The position numbers were made by a program, and so were the translations under genes. Positions 56,911-64,000 of a stretch of 64,000 nt of DNA are shown here, in pieces. Origin of the DNA: Polaromonas sp. AET17H-212. GTDB lineage: Bacteria > Pseudomonadota > Gammaproteobacteria > Burkholderiales > Burkholderiaceae_C. The notes under the pieces were generated by a model, which did not search any database, was not told the DNA's origin, and saw only the letters and a list, made by a program, of their open reading frames with translations. The stretch covers positions 214,087 to 278,086 of the forward strand of contig NZ_NBZW01000003.1 in assembly GCF_002379085.1 (NCBI RefSeq). Reading direction: 5' to 3'. Positions within the stretch are counted from its first letter, which is position 1, and the number at the start of each line of letters is the position of its first letter.

Positions 56911-57263
56911 ACCTTGCCGCTGGCTGGGCTGGCATACACTTCCCGGGCTGCTGTGGAAGGTTTTTTTCATGAGCCTGAAGTGCGGTGTTGCAGGCTTGGC
57001 CAACTCGGTAACTCGCCCCGTTGAACGCCTTGACCAAGGCGGCCACTGCAGCGGAAAACGACCCCCGCAGGCTGGACGATCTGAGAAGGCCAATGGCATC
57101 AAGCACTTCCGGAAACGCATCAAGGTCAGGCGTCAAAGCCAGGACAAAAGCTCCCGTCGAAAACGCCTTAACCGGATGAGGCGGGCATGGAAGGGCCGCT
57201 GTTTTCGCTTGTCCATCGCTACTTCTACTTCAATTTCATCAATTCAGTCGAACAAGGATTTAT
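56911..57263. other. Intergenic stretch holding a decayed ychF fragment
   Basis: The stretch lacks an intact gene. Its centre (56969-57075) is a decayed copy of the start of ychF, described separately. The last 80 bases are the leader of the rhodanese gene, with AAGGA before its ATG. Nothing else is recognisable. Confidence 0.7.
56969..57075 (+). pseudogene. Decayed 5' fragment of a second ychF
   Basis: From an ATG at 56969 the sequence reads M-S-L-K-C-G-V-A-G-L-A-N, close to the usual [12 protein letters not shown] start of YchF; after a frameshift another frame continues L-N-A-L-T-K-A-A-T-A-A-E-N-D-P, against [16 protein letters not shown] in the intact gene at 57937. The DNA shares GCCTTGACCAAGGC and GCAGCGGAAAAC with that gene. 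The P-loop is lost and no downstream ychF sequence is evident past about 57075. It may be a replaced resident copy or a failed duplication. Confidence 0.8.
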
Positions 57264-57620
57264 ATGGATTTACTGGGTCTTTTTGAAAAGTATTGGCCAT
57301 TCATGGCTCTGGTGCTCTGGTTTTCGTACAGGTGGTGGAATTCAAAAAGAGTCATTGCCATGCTGCCGGAACTCAGGAAGAACGGCGCGATCTTTGTTGA
57401 CGTCAGGTCAGCCGGGGAGTTCGCAAGTGGGAATGCCCCCGGAACAATCAACATCCCCCTGCCGGAGCTGGGCAGCAGGCTCGGTGAGATACCCAAGTCC
57501 ACCCCGGTTGTTCTCTGCTGTGCCAGTGGAACACGAAGTGGCATGGCCAAACTGATGCTGAGGAAGAAGGGCTACCGGAACGTTTATAACGTCGGGACCT
57601 GGAGCAAGTTGTTGGGCTAG
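57264..57620 (+). CDS. Membrane-anchored rhodanese-domain protein
   Basis: A 118-residue protein with an N-terminal membrane segment (YWPFMALVLWFSY, residues 10-22) and a single rhodanese domain: FVDVRSAGEFASGNAPGTINIPL, the active-site loop CCASGTRSG with the catalytic Cys at residue 86 and NVYNVGTWSKLLG at the end. Family members move sulfane sulfur or act as cyanide/thiosulfate sulfurtransferases; the anchor suggests a periplasmic or cytoplasmic membrane-bound form. AAGGA precedes the ATG. It lies between a decayed and an intact ychF, separated from its neighbours by about 350 and 320 bases. Confidence 0.85.
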   Translation: MDLLGLFEKYWPFMALVLWFSYRWWNSKRVIAMLPELRKNGAIFVDVRSAGEFASGNAPGTINIPLPELGSRLGEIPKSTPVVLCCASGTRSGMAKLMLRKKGYRNVYNVGTWSKLLG

Positions 57621-57936
57621 TCACTTCGTTTGTCCAGTGCGTCATCCTGATCCGAGACAGGGTCAGACGCACGCCGAAGCCGCAAGGTCCCCGATCTCTG
57701 AAGGATGCGTCCATCGGTTGCGGTCGCGCGAAGTAGCAAGGATTCGCTGATCAGTACAATCGGCACCAGTTACCCCCAGGCAAAACGAGGACGAAAAATT
57801 GAGGAATTCGGGCATTTCAGGCCCGCTTCCCTGCTAAGTCAGGCCGGTTTGCGCATCGCGTTCTTGCCGGGCACGTCCCGTGCTGCCTGCGTTAGGCGCC
57901 GTCGTGCAAAAGGGGTTTGATTCATAAGGAAATTTC
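57621..57936. other. Intergenic stretch upstream of ychF, no gene seen
   Basis: The 316 bases show no convincing frame. AAGGAA at 57928-57933 is the ychF ribosome site. No terminator with a T-run is visible. Similar sequence elsewhere in the window was not found. Confidence 0.5.
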
Positions 57937-59022
57937 ATGAAATGTGGCATCGTGGGCCTGCCCAATGTCGGTAAATCCACCCTTTTTAATGCCTTGACCA
58001 AGGCCGGCATCGCAGCGGAAAACTACCCGTTCTGCACCATCGAACCCAACGTCGGCATTGTGGAAGTGCCCGATCCGCGGCTGGCGGCGCTGGCGGCCAT
58101 TGTCAAGCCCGAGAAGATCCAGTCTGCGATTGTCGAGTTTGTCGACATTGCCGGCCTGGTGGCGGGCGCCAGCACCGGCGAGGGCCTGGGCAACAAGTTT
58201 CTCGCGCACATCCGCGAGACCGATGCGATTGTGAACGTCGTGCGCTGCTTTGAGGACGACAACGTGATCCACGTGGCCGGCAAGGTGGACCCGATTTCCG
58301 ACATCGAGGTGATCCAGACCGAGCTGTGCCTGGCGGATCTGACGGCGGTCGAAAAAGCCCTGCACCGCGTGACGAAAACCGCGCGCTCCGGCGACAAGGA
58401 GTCGATCAAGCTCGTCGCGATTCTGGAAAAATGCCAGGCCGCCCTCAATGAAGCCAAACCCGTGCGCACGCTGGAGTTCAGCAAGGAAGAGCAGCCGCTG
58501 CTCAAGCAGTTTTTCCTGATCACCGCCAAGCCGGCCATGTTCGTCGGCAACGTGGCCGAAGACGGCTTTGAAAACAACCCTTACCTGGACAAGCTGCGTG
58601 CCTACGCGGCGAGCCAGAATGCGCCTGTCGTGGCCATTTGCGCCAAGATGGAAGCCGAGATGGCCGACATGGAGGAAGAGGACAAAAAAATGTTCCTCGC
58701 CGAGATCGGCCAGGAAGAACCCGGGCTGAACCGCCTGATCCGCGCTGCCTACAAGCTGCTGGGCCTGCAGACCTACTTCACCGCCGGTGTGAAAGAGGTG
58801 CGCGCCTGGACCATCCATGTCGGCGACACCGGGCCGCAGGCGGCCGGCGTGATCCACACCGATTTCGAGAAGGGCTACATCCGCGCCCAGACCATCGCCT
58901 TTGACGACTTCATCGCCTACCATGGCGAACAGGGCGCCAAGGATGCGGGCAAGATGCGCAGTGAAGGCAAGGAATACATCGTCAAGGACGGCGACGTGAT
59001 GAATTTCCTGTTCAGCAGCTAG
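57937..59022 (+). CDS. ychF: YchF, OBG-family ribosome-associated ATPase
   Basis: YchF is a translation-associated P-loop NTPase of the Obg family that prefers ATP over GTP. The 361-residue protein starts [20 protein letters not shown], with P-loop at residues 7-14, followed by the switch region [20 protein letters not shown] and the coiled-coil helical insert, and ends with the TGS-type domain ([29 protein letters not shown]) and its final [15 protein letters not shown]. Length is as expected. The start lacks the SL seen in many homologues and in the decayed fragment upstream. Confidence 0.97.
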   Translation: MKCGIVGLPNVGKSTLFNALTKAGIAAENYPFCTIEPNVGIVEVPDPRLAALAAIVKPEKIQSAIVEFVDIAGLVAGASTGEGLGNKFLAHIRETDAIVNVVRCFEDDNVIHVAGKVDPISDIEVIQTELCLADLTAVEKALHRVTKTARSGDKESIKLVAILEKCQAALNEAKPVRTLEFSKEEQPLLKQFFLITAKPAMFVGNVAEDGFENNPYLDKLRAYAASQNAPVVAICAKMEAEMADMEEEDKKMFLAEIGQEEPGLNRLIRAAYKLLGLQTYFTAGVKEVRAWTIHVGDTGPQAAGVIHTDFEKGYIRAQTIAFDDFIAYHGEQGAKDAGKMRSEGKEYIVKDGDVMNFLFSS

Positions 59023-59058
59023 GGCGCGGGCGTTGGCCCCGGGTTGAGAGTGTTTTAT

Positions 59059-59108
59059 GCCGTCAGCCCTTTGCTGGCGGGCGCAAGCAGCTATATATTC
59101 AATAGCAT
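59059..59108 (+). repeat. Dispersed repeat copy between ychF and the S4 gene
   Basis: It reads GTCAGCCCTTTGCTGG, CGGGCGCAAGCAGCTATATA and TTCAATAGCATA, matching the block order of the copy at 23848-23912. It ends about 34 bases before the next start codon. Confidence 0.7.
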
Positions 59109-59141
59109 ATTTTTCGTATCACCCAGAGACCTCCCGCGTCC

Positions 59142-59891
59142 ATGACTGAACCCGTCCGCCTCGCCAAACACCTGGCCCAGATGCTCAACTGCTCGCGCCG
59201 CGAAGCCGAGCAGTACATCGAAGGCGGCTGGGTGCGCGTTGATGGCGTGGTCGTGGAAGAGCCGCAGCACCGTGTGCTGGACCAGAAAGTCGAACTCGAC
59301 CCGGACGGCAGCCTGCTGGCGCTGACGCCGGTGACGCTGCTGCTGAACAAGCCGCCAGGCTACGAGGCCGGCCTGGATGCAGGGAGCAAGCGCCTTGCCA
59401 ACCCGGCTGCGCAGTTGCTGGTGCCGGCCAACCACGCGAAAGACGACCGCTCGGGCATCCGGCCCCTGAAAAAACATGTCAGTGCATTGACGCTGGCGAC
59501 ACCGCTGGCCACCCCGGCGAGCGGCCTGGTGGTCTTCACGCAGGACTGGCGCGTGGCGCGCAAGCTCAGCGAAGACGCCGCGGTCATGGAGCACGAGGTC
59601 ATCGTGGACGTGACCGGTACCATCGCGCCGGGCGGCCTGCAGCGGCTCAACCGCATCGACCATGGCTTCACCTTCAACGGGGTGTTGTTGCCGCCGGCAA
59701 AGGTGAGCTGGCAAAACGAGACCCGTCTGCGTTTTGCGCTCAAGGGCGAACGCCCCGGGCAAATTGCCTTCATGTGTGAAAGCGTCGGGCTCACGGTTCA
59801 GGCGATGAAGCGCATCCGTGTCGGGCGGGTATCCATGAGCAGCCTGCCGATGGGACAGTGGCGCTATCTGCTGCCTCACGAACGGTTTTAG
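59142..59891 (+). CDS. Pseudouridine synthase-like S4 protein lacking the catalytic aspartate
   Basis: A 249-residue protein with an N-terminal S4 RNA-binding domain (RLAKHLAQMLNCSRREAEQYIEGGWVRVDGVV) and an RluB/E/F-type core starting LLLNKPPGYE. In active enzymes the next motif is RLDxxTSGL, with catalytic Asp; here residues 121-129 read P-L-A-T-P-A-S-G-L, so Arg and Asp are replaced by Pro and Ala, and the conserved KxY segment reads H-E-V. Length, S4 domain and the rest of the core are intact. It most likely binds RNA without isomerising uridine; its target is unknown. Convergent with the YqaA-type gene. Confidence 0.85.
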   Translation: MTEPVRLAKHLAQMLNCSRREAEQYIEGGWVRVDGVVVEEPQHRVLDQKVELDPDGSLLALTPVTLLLNKPPGYEAGLDAGSKRLANPAAQLLVPANHAKDDRSGIRPLKKHVSALTLATPLATPASGLVVFTQDWRVARKLSEDAAVMEHEVIVDVTGTIAPGGLQRLNRIDHGFTFNGVLLPPAKVSWQNETRLRFALKGERPGQIAFMCESVGLTVQAMKRIRVGRVSMSSLPMGQWRYLLPHERF

Positions 59892-59923
59892 GGTCGCCGC
59901 CGGGTGGCACAGGCGTAAAAATA

Positions 59924-60018
59924 CAAGCAGGGGCCGCGGATCTGGCTTTGCCAGTCCGCAGGCGCAGCGGCCCCCTCGGGGGGCAGGGAGCTACACGAAG
60001 TGAGCGACCGTGGGGGCC
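59924..60018. repeat. GC-rich dispersed repeat, short copy
   Basis: It reads CAAGCAGGGGCCGCGGATCT, then CCGCAGGCGCAGCGGCCCCC and ends GAGCGACCGTGGGGGC. The same start, middle and end occur in the long copy at 47757-47933, but an internal stretch is missing here. It fills the gap between two convergent genes. Confidence 0.8.
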
Positions 60019-60023
60019 ACCTT

Positions 60024-60515
60024 CTACCCGCCCCAAAACCGGATGCTGCCTGGAAAGGCCCAGACCAGTGCACCTGTCATCGTCACGTAACGCGCAAATT
60101 TCCCGATGGCCATGTAGGCCACGCAGGGCCAGAACGGAAACTTGAGCCAGCCCGCCACCGCGCACAGCGGGTCACCGACCCCGGGCAGCCAGGCCAGCAG
60201 GCAGGCTTTGGGCCCCAGCTTTTCCAGCCAGCGGATGGCCCGGCTGTGGTGTGAGGAGTGCGAATACTTGTCCACCACCTTGTGGGCGCCATAACCCAGC
60301 CACCAGTCGAGCGCGCCGCCCAGGGTGTTGCCCACCGTGGCCACCAGCACGGCCGGCCAGAACAGGTGCGGGCTGAGTTTGACGAGGCCGAAGACCACCG
60401 GTTCCGAACCCAGCGGCAGCAAGGTGGCGGAGATGAACGAGACCACAAACACCGTGCTCAAGCCGTATTCGGGCAGCGCCAGGGCCTCGATCAGGTGTTG
60501 TATCCAGAGTTCCAT
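60024..60515 (-). CDS. YqaA-type small membrane protein
   Basis: A 163-residue inner-membrane protein of the YqaA/SNARE-associated (DedA-like) family. It has hydrophobic segments at about 14-36 (LPEYGLSTVFVVSFISATLLPL), 50-70 and 100-160, with the GxxLDWWLGYGAHK and family-type LPGVGDPLCAVAGWLKF regions. DedA relatives are linked to lipid flipping; the YqaA branch is uncharacterised. It converges with the S4 gene and diverges from dusB. Confidence 0.85.
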   Translation of the reverse strand: MELWIQHLIEALALPEYGLSTVFVVSFISATLLPLGSEPVVFGLVKLSPHLFWPAVLVATVGNTLGGALDWWLGYGAHKVVDKYSHSSHHSRAIRWLEKLGPKACLLAWLPGVGDPLCAVAGWLKFPFWPCVAYMAIGKFARYVTMTGALVWAFPGSIRFWGG

Positions 60516-60656
60516 CTGGAGCGAGTATAGGCAGTACGCCCGCGTTCTGGCCCGGGAGCCGGCTTGAACGTCTCTTGTCCAGATTTCAATTGCTGAAATT
60601 TTGGGCAGTTACAATCGTGCCTCGTTTTTGAGCACCCACACCTGCCTCCCATTCCC

Positions 60657-61727
60657 ATGAACATCGGCCCCTACGTTTTGGCGAACAACCTGTTTGCCGC
60701 GCCGATGGCGGGTGTCACCGACCGACCGTTCCGGCGTCTGTGCAAGGCCGGGGGGGCGGGCTACGCGGTCAGTGAAATGGTCACCTCGCGGCGCGACCTG
60801 TGGGACACCCTGAAGACCTCGCGCCGTGCCAACCACGACGGCGAGGTGGCGCCGATTGCCGTGCAGATTGCCGGCACCGATGCGCAGATGATGGCCGAGG
60901 CCGCTGCCTACAACATCGACCGCGGCGCGCAGATCATCGACATCAACATGGGTTGCCCGGCCAAGAAGGTCTGCAACAAGTGGGCCGGCTCCGCCCTGAT
61001 GCAGGACGAGCCGCTGGCCCTGGCCATCGTCCAGGCGGTGGTGGCCGCCTGCGCGCCGCGCGGTGTTCCCGTGACCCTGAAAATGCGCACCGGCTGGGCC
61101 GAATCGCATAAAAACGCCGTCGCGCTGGCGCGTGCCTTTGAAGGTGCGGGCGTGCAGATGCTCACGGTCCACGGCCGCACGCGTGAGCAGGGTTACAAGG
61201 GCCAGGCCGAGTACGACACGATTGCCGCCGTCAAGGCTGCGGTCGCCGTTCCGGTGGTCGCCAACGGTGACATCGACACGCCCGAGAAAGCCCGCGATGT
61301 GCTGGCCTACACCGGCGCCGATGCGGTGATGGTGGGCCGTGCTGCCCAGGGCCGCCCCTGGATTTTTCGCGAGATGGCGCATTTTCTGGCGACGGGCACG
61401 CATCTTGCGCCGCCGCTGGTGGCCGAGGTCAAACGCCTGCTGCTCGATCACCTGCTGGACCACTACACACTCTACGGCGACTTCAGCGGCGTCAGGTCGG
61501 CACGCAAGCACATCGGCTGGTATGTCAGGACGTTGCCGGGCGGCGAGGCTTTCCGCGGCCGCATGAACCTGCTGGAGGACAGCGAGGCGCAATGGCAGGC
61601 GGTGGCGGATTTTTTTGACGGACTCGGCCTGCGCATGGACCGCATGCCCGTGGTGGGTGCCGGCATGGCGCAGCCGGCAGTCGGCGACAATGCAGAACAG
61701 AAAAAGAAGGAAGGGGAGCCCGCATGA
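60657..61727 (+). CDS. dusB: DusB, tRNA-dihydrouridine synthase
   Basis: DusB is an FMN enzyme that reduces uridine to dihydrouridine in the tRNA D-loop. The 356-residue protein shows LFAAPMAGVTDRPFRRLC near residue 12, the catalytic-Cys motif INMGCPAKKVCNK, TLKMRTGW, HGRTREQGYKG, VANGDI and MVGRAAQGRPWIF in family order. It is followed by fis with a 4-base overlap, the conserved dusB-fis pair, so it helps define this as the fis operon. The C-terminal 35 residues are a divergent, basic tail. Confidence 0.96.
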   Translation: MNIGPYVLANNLFAAPMAGVTDRPFRRLCKAGGAGYAVSEMVTSRRDLWDTLKTSRRANHDGEVAPIAVQIAGTDAQMMAEAAAYNIDRGAQIIDINMGCPAKKVCNKWAGSALMQDEPLALAIVQAVVAACAPRGVPVTLKMRTGWAESHKNAVALARAFEGAGVQMLTVHGRTREQGYKGQAEYDTIAAVKAAVAVPVVANGDIDTPEKARDVLAYTGADAVMVGRAAQGRPWIFREMAHFLATGTHLAPPLVAEVKRLLLDHLLDHYTLYGDFSGVRSARKHIGWYVRTLPGGEAFRGRMNLLEDSEAQWQAVADFFDGLGLRMDRMPVVGAGMAQPAVGDNAEQKKKEGEPA

Positions 61728-61960
61728 GCAAGAAACACATAGAAGAATGCGTACGCACCAGCCTGGAAGGTTATTTCAGGGACTTGCGCGGCACGGAGCC
61801 GGACGGCATGTACGACATGATGGTGCGGGTGGTCGAAAAGCCCTTGCTGGAGGTGGTGATGCAGTATGCCGACCACAACCAGTCGCGCGCAGCCGAATGG
61901 CTGGGCCTGAACCGCAACACCCTGCGCAAAAAACTCGTTGAACACAAGCTGATCAAGTGA
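61724..61960 (+). CDS. fis: Fis nucleoid protein
   Basis: Fis is a dimeric DNA-bending nucleoid protein that activates rRNA promoters and controls growth-phase expression. The 78-residue protein has the usual short N-terminal arm and a C-terminal helix-turn-helix, [21 protein letters not shown]. It is shorter than E. coli Fis (98) as is usual in betaproteobacteria. The ATG overlaps the dusB stop, and purH follows 40 bases later, so co-expression with tRNA modification and purine synthesis is likely. Confidence 0.95.
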   Translation: MSKKHIEECVRTSLEGYFRDLRGTEPDGMYDMMVRVVEKPLLEVVMQYADHNQSRAAEWLGLNRNTLRKKLVEHKLIK

Positions 61961-62000
61961 CCTGATCGTCGCACCCCATTCCCAGAAACCAAAGACACGC

Positions 62001-63572
62001 ATGAACGCCCTGATTTCCGTCTCCGACAAAACCGGCATTGTTGACTTCGCACGCGCGCTGCACGCTCTCGGCATCAAGCTGATCTCCACCGGCGGCACCG
62101 CCCGGCTGCTGGCCGACGAAAACCTGCCGGTGACCGAGGTCGCCGAACTGACGGGTTTCCCCGAGATGCTCGATGGCCGCGTCAAGACCCTGCACCCGAT
62201 GGTGCACGGCGGCCTGTTGGCACGGCGCGATGTGCCCGAACACATGGCCGCGCTGAAAACCCACGGCATCGACACCATCGACCTGCTGGTCGTCAACCTC
62301 TACCCGTTTGAAGCGACGGTGGCCAAGGCCGGCTGCACGCTGGAAGACGCGATCGAAAACATCGACATCGGGGGCCCGGCCATGGTGCGTTCGGCCGCCA
62401 AGAACTGGAAAGATGTCGGTGTGCTGACCGACGCCTCGCAGTACGCCGGCGTGCTTCAGGAACTCAAGACAACCGGCCAACTGGCCGATGCCACCAAATT
62501 CGCCCTGTCGGTGGCCGCCTTCAACCGCATCAGCCAGTATGACGGCGCCATCAGCGACTACCTCTCGGGCATCCAGCCCGATGGCACGCACAGCCTGTTT
62601 CCCGGCCAGGCCAATGGCCGCTTCATCAAGGTGCAGGACCTGCGTTACGGCGAAAACGCGCACCAGCAGGCCGCGCTGTACCGCGACCTGTATCCGGCGC
62701 CGGGCTCGCTCGTGACAGCCAAACAGTTGCAGGGCAAGGAACTCTCCTACAACAACATCGCCGATGCCGACGCTGCCTGGGAGTGCGTCAAGAGTTTTGC
62801 CGGACCGGCCTGCGTCATCGTCAAACACGCCAACCCCTGCGGTGTCGCCATCGGCGCCGATGCGCTGGAAGCCTACAGCAAGGCCTTCAAGACCGACCCG
62901 ACCTCGGCCTTCGGCGGCATCATCGCGCTGAACTGCACGCTCGACGAAACCGCGGCGCAGCAGATCGCCAAGCAGTTTGTCGAGGTGCTGATGGCCCCGG
63001 CCTTCACGCCCGCGGCGCTGGAGGTTTTCAAGACCAAGGTCAATGTGCGCATCCTGCAGATTGACCTGCCGCCGGGCGGCGACACGGCGTGGCAGCAGGG
63101 CCGCAACCTGATGGACATCAAGCGTGTCGGCTCCGGCCTGCTGATGCAGACCGCCGACAACCACGAACTGGCGCTGGCCGACATCAAGGTGGTCAGCAAG
63201 CTGCAGCCGACGCCGGCCCAGCTGCAGGACCTGATGTTCGCCTGGAAAGTCGCCAAATACGTGAAGTCCAACGCCATCGTGTTTTGTGCCAATGGCATGA
63301 CCATGGGTGTCGGCGCCGGCCAGATGAGCCGCCTGGACTCCGCACGTATTGCCGGCATCAAGGCCGGGCATGCCGGCCTGTCGCTCAAGGGCACGGCGGT
63401 CGCGAGCGACGCCTTCTTTCCTTTCCGCGACGGTCTCGACGTGGTCGTGGATGCAGGCGCGAACTGTGTGATCCAGCCGGGCGGCAGCATGCGCGACCAG
63501 GAAGTGATCGATGCGGCCGACGAACGTGGCGTGGTGATGGTGCTCAGCGGCGTGCGGCACTTCCGGCATTGA
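62001..63572 (+). CDS. purH: PurH, AICAR transformylase/IMP cyclohydrolase
   Basis: A bifunctional enzyme that catalyses the last two steps of de novo IMP synthesis. The 523-residue protein begins with the IMP cyclohydrolase (MGS-like) domain, [18 protein letters not shown], followed by STGGTARLL and [22 protein letters not shown]; the transformylase domain has [27 protein letters not shown] and [12 protein letters not shown] [10 protein letters not shown] ending [11 protein letters not shown]. Length matches the family. It is the last gene of dusB-fis-purH in this window; an IS element lies directly downstream. Confidence 0.97.
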   Translation: MNALISVSDKTGIVDFARALHALGIKLISTGGTARLLADENLPVTEVAELTGFPEMLDGRVKTLHPMVHGGLLARRDVPEHMAALKTHGIDTIDLLVVNLYPFEATVAKAGCTLEDAIENIDIGGPAMVRSAAKNWKDVGVLTDASQYAGVLQELKTTGQLADATKFALSVAAFNRISQYDGAISDYLSGIQPDGTHSLFPGQANGRFIKVQDLRYGENAHQQAALYRDLYPAPGSLVTAKQLQGKELSYNNIADADAAWECVKSFAGPACVIVKHANPCGVAIGADALEAYSKAFKTDPTSAFGGIIALNCTLDETAAQQIAKQFVEVLMAPAFTPAALEVFKTKVNVRILQIDLPPGGDTAWQQGRNLMDIKRVGSGLLMQTADNHELALADIKVVSKLQPTPAQLQDLMFAWKVAKYVKSNAIVFCANGMTMGVGAGQMSRLDSARIAGIKAGHAGLSLKGTAVASDAFFPFRDGLDVVVDAGANCVIQPGGSMRDQEVIDAADERGVVMVLSGVRHFRH

Positions 63573-63585
63573 ATCCGGGCTTTGT

Positions 63586-63638
63586 TGATAAAAAGTGCCT
63601 GTATCCCATATTTCACGGGCGCAGTCAGCTATTTAATT
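63586..63638 (+). repeat. Dispersed repeat copy truncated by an IS element
   Basis: It reads GTGCCTGTATCCCATATTTC, ACGGGCGCAGTCAGCTATTT and AATT, the first two thirds of the repeat at 23848-23912. The expected TAGCA end is replaced by the GGGGGCTTAGG start of the IS element. Confidence 0.65.
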
Positions 63639-64000
63639 GGGGGCTTAGGAAGCAAAGTTCACAGTCAAGTGAGCTAAGTTCCTATGGTGGTTCAGAAAAA
63701 CCGGTATTTCAGGCGTTCCAAACTCAGTGAAGCAAAGCTGCGTCAAATCCTGCGCTACTTTGCGATGGATTTGACGGCAACGGACTGCGCACAACTCAGC
63801 GGCGTTTCGGTACGTTCGATCAACACGATCTATCTGCGCTTGAGAAAGCGAATGGCCGAGCAGTGCGAGAAGGTCTCTCCCCTGGGTGGGGAACTGGAAG
63901 CCGATGAGTCTTACTTCGGGCCACGCCGGGTGCGAGGTCTTCGTGGCCGTGGCGCCGGTCGAAAAACGGTTGTGTTCGGGCTGCTCAAGCGAGGTGACAG
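63639..64000 (+). mobile_element. IS1595-family insertion sequence, left part
   Basis: The element is inferred from its transposase at 63684 and an abrupt change at 63639, where the repeat upstream is broken. The left end probably begins GGGGGCTTAGGAAGC. ATTTAATT at 63631-63638 could be the 8-base target duplication of this family. The right end is outside the window, so duplication and inverted repeat cannot be checked. Confidence 0.75.
63684..64000 (+). CDS. IS1595-family transposase (3' end outside window)
   Basis: The frame runs off the window after about 105 residues. The N-terminus includes a basic helical region (NRYFRRSKLSEAKLRQILRYF) with a helix-turn-helix-like segment (LTATDCAQLSGVSVRSINTIYLRLRK), followed by the start of the DDE domain, with E-A-D-E-S-Y-F-G-P-R-R and RGLRGRGAGRKTVVFGLLKR, typical of IS1595/ISXO2 transposases. 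The first catalytic Asp lies in the ADESYFG segment. Activity cannot be judged as the rest of the DDE domain is not visible. Confidence 0.9.
   Translation, partial: MVVQKNRYFRRSKLSEAKLRQILRYFAMDLTATDCAQLSGVSVRSINTIYLRLRKRMAEQCEKVSPLGGELEADESYFGPRRVRGLRGRGAGRKTVVFGLLKRGD

Noticed and set aside
56885..57136. An 83-codon minus-strand frame between the MOSC and rhodanese genes
   Set aside because: It is antisense to the decayed ychF fragment and has no ribosome site; its sequence reflects that fragment.

Overview
The window is high-GC bacterial DNA, almost fully coding, and reads as a chromosomal segment of a betaproteobacterium of the order Burkholderiales, most likely Comamonadaceae close to Polaromonas, Rhodoferax or Acidovorax. 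This rests on the gene orders aroQ-accB-accC-prmA-zinc ribbon-PfkB kinase, histone H1-like-nrdB-nrdA, ampD-pilR-pilS-small protein-ccsA//ffh and dusB-fis-purH, on the Ala/Lys histone-like protein, and on short intergenic repeats of a type I associate with that family. The assignment is by recognition only; no database search was possible.

Layout. 1-4.2 kb: the 3' part of rodA, a 3-hydroxyisobutyrate dehydrogenase-family gene, a CAAGC microsatellite, yegP and tldD. 4.2-11.5 kb (minus strand): a GntR regulator, a complete branched-chain amino acid type ABC transporter and an acyl-CoA ligase, probably a regulated unit that imports a carboxylate and activates it with CoA. 11.9-18.4 kb: a DAHP synthase gene preceded by an aromatic-codon leader peptide and attenuator, several unknown proteins, mpl, and a TlpA-like thiol protein. 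18.5-23.8 kb: aroQ, the biotin carboxylase pair accB-accC, prmA, a zinc-ribbon membrane protein and a PfkB-type kinase. 24-29.1 kb (minus): histone-like protein and class I ribonucleotide reductase with tandem NrdR-like boxes. 29.3-34.1 kb (minus): ampD, pilRS, a small membrane protein and a CcsA-like protein. 34.1-36.9 kb: a group II intron encoding a reverse transcriptase/HNH protein, sitting directly behind what was probably the ccsA start codon. 37-47 kb: ffh, opgGH, a GlrK-QseG-GlrR-like two-component locus, miaB. 47.5-54.7 kb: tRNA-Met, enoyl-CoA hydratase, paaG-paaI-paaK behind a TetR/PaaR-type palindrome, an M61 peptidase, dsbC. 54.8-64 kb: a UbiH-type monooxygenase, MOSC protein, decayed ychF fragment, rhodanese, ychF, a pseudouridine synthase-like protein that lacks its catalytic aspartate, a YqaA-type membrane protein, dusB-fis-purH, and the start of an IS1595-family element that has landed in one of the dispersed repeats.

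How the parts work together. Most genes are housekeeping: cell shape and wall recycling (rodA, mpl, ampD, opgGH), aromatic amino acid synthesis (aroG, aroQ), fatty acid synthesis (accBC), DNA precursors (nrdAB), protein targeting and folding (ffh, dsbC, tlpA), and translation (miaB, dusB, prmA, tRNA-Met). Two accessory catabolic blocks stand out, the GntR/ABC/CoA-ligase unit and the phenylacetate genes. The most interesting items are the aroG attenuator with codons for all three aromatic amino acids, the group II intron that appears to have replaced the start codon of its host gene, a family of about ten dispersed repeats (some inside or ending reading frames), and the catalytically dead-looking pseudouridine synthase.
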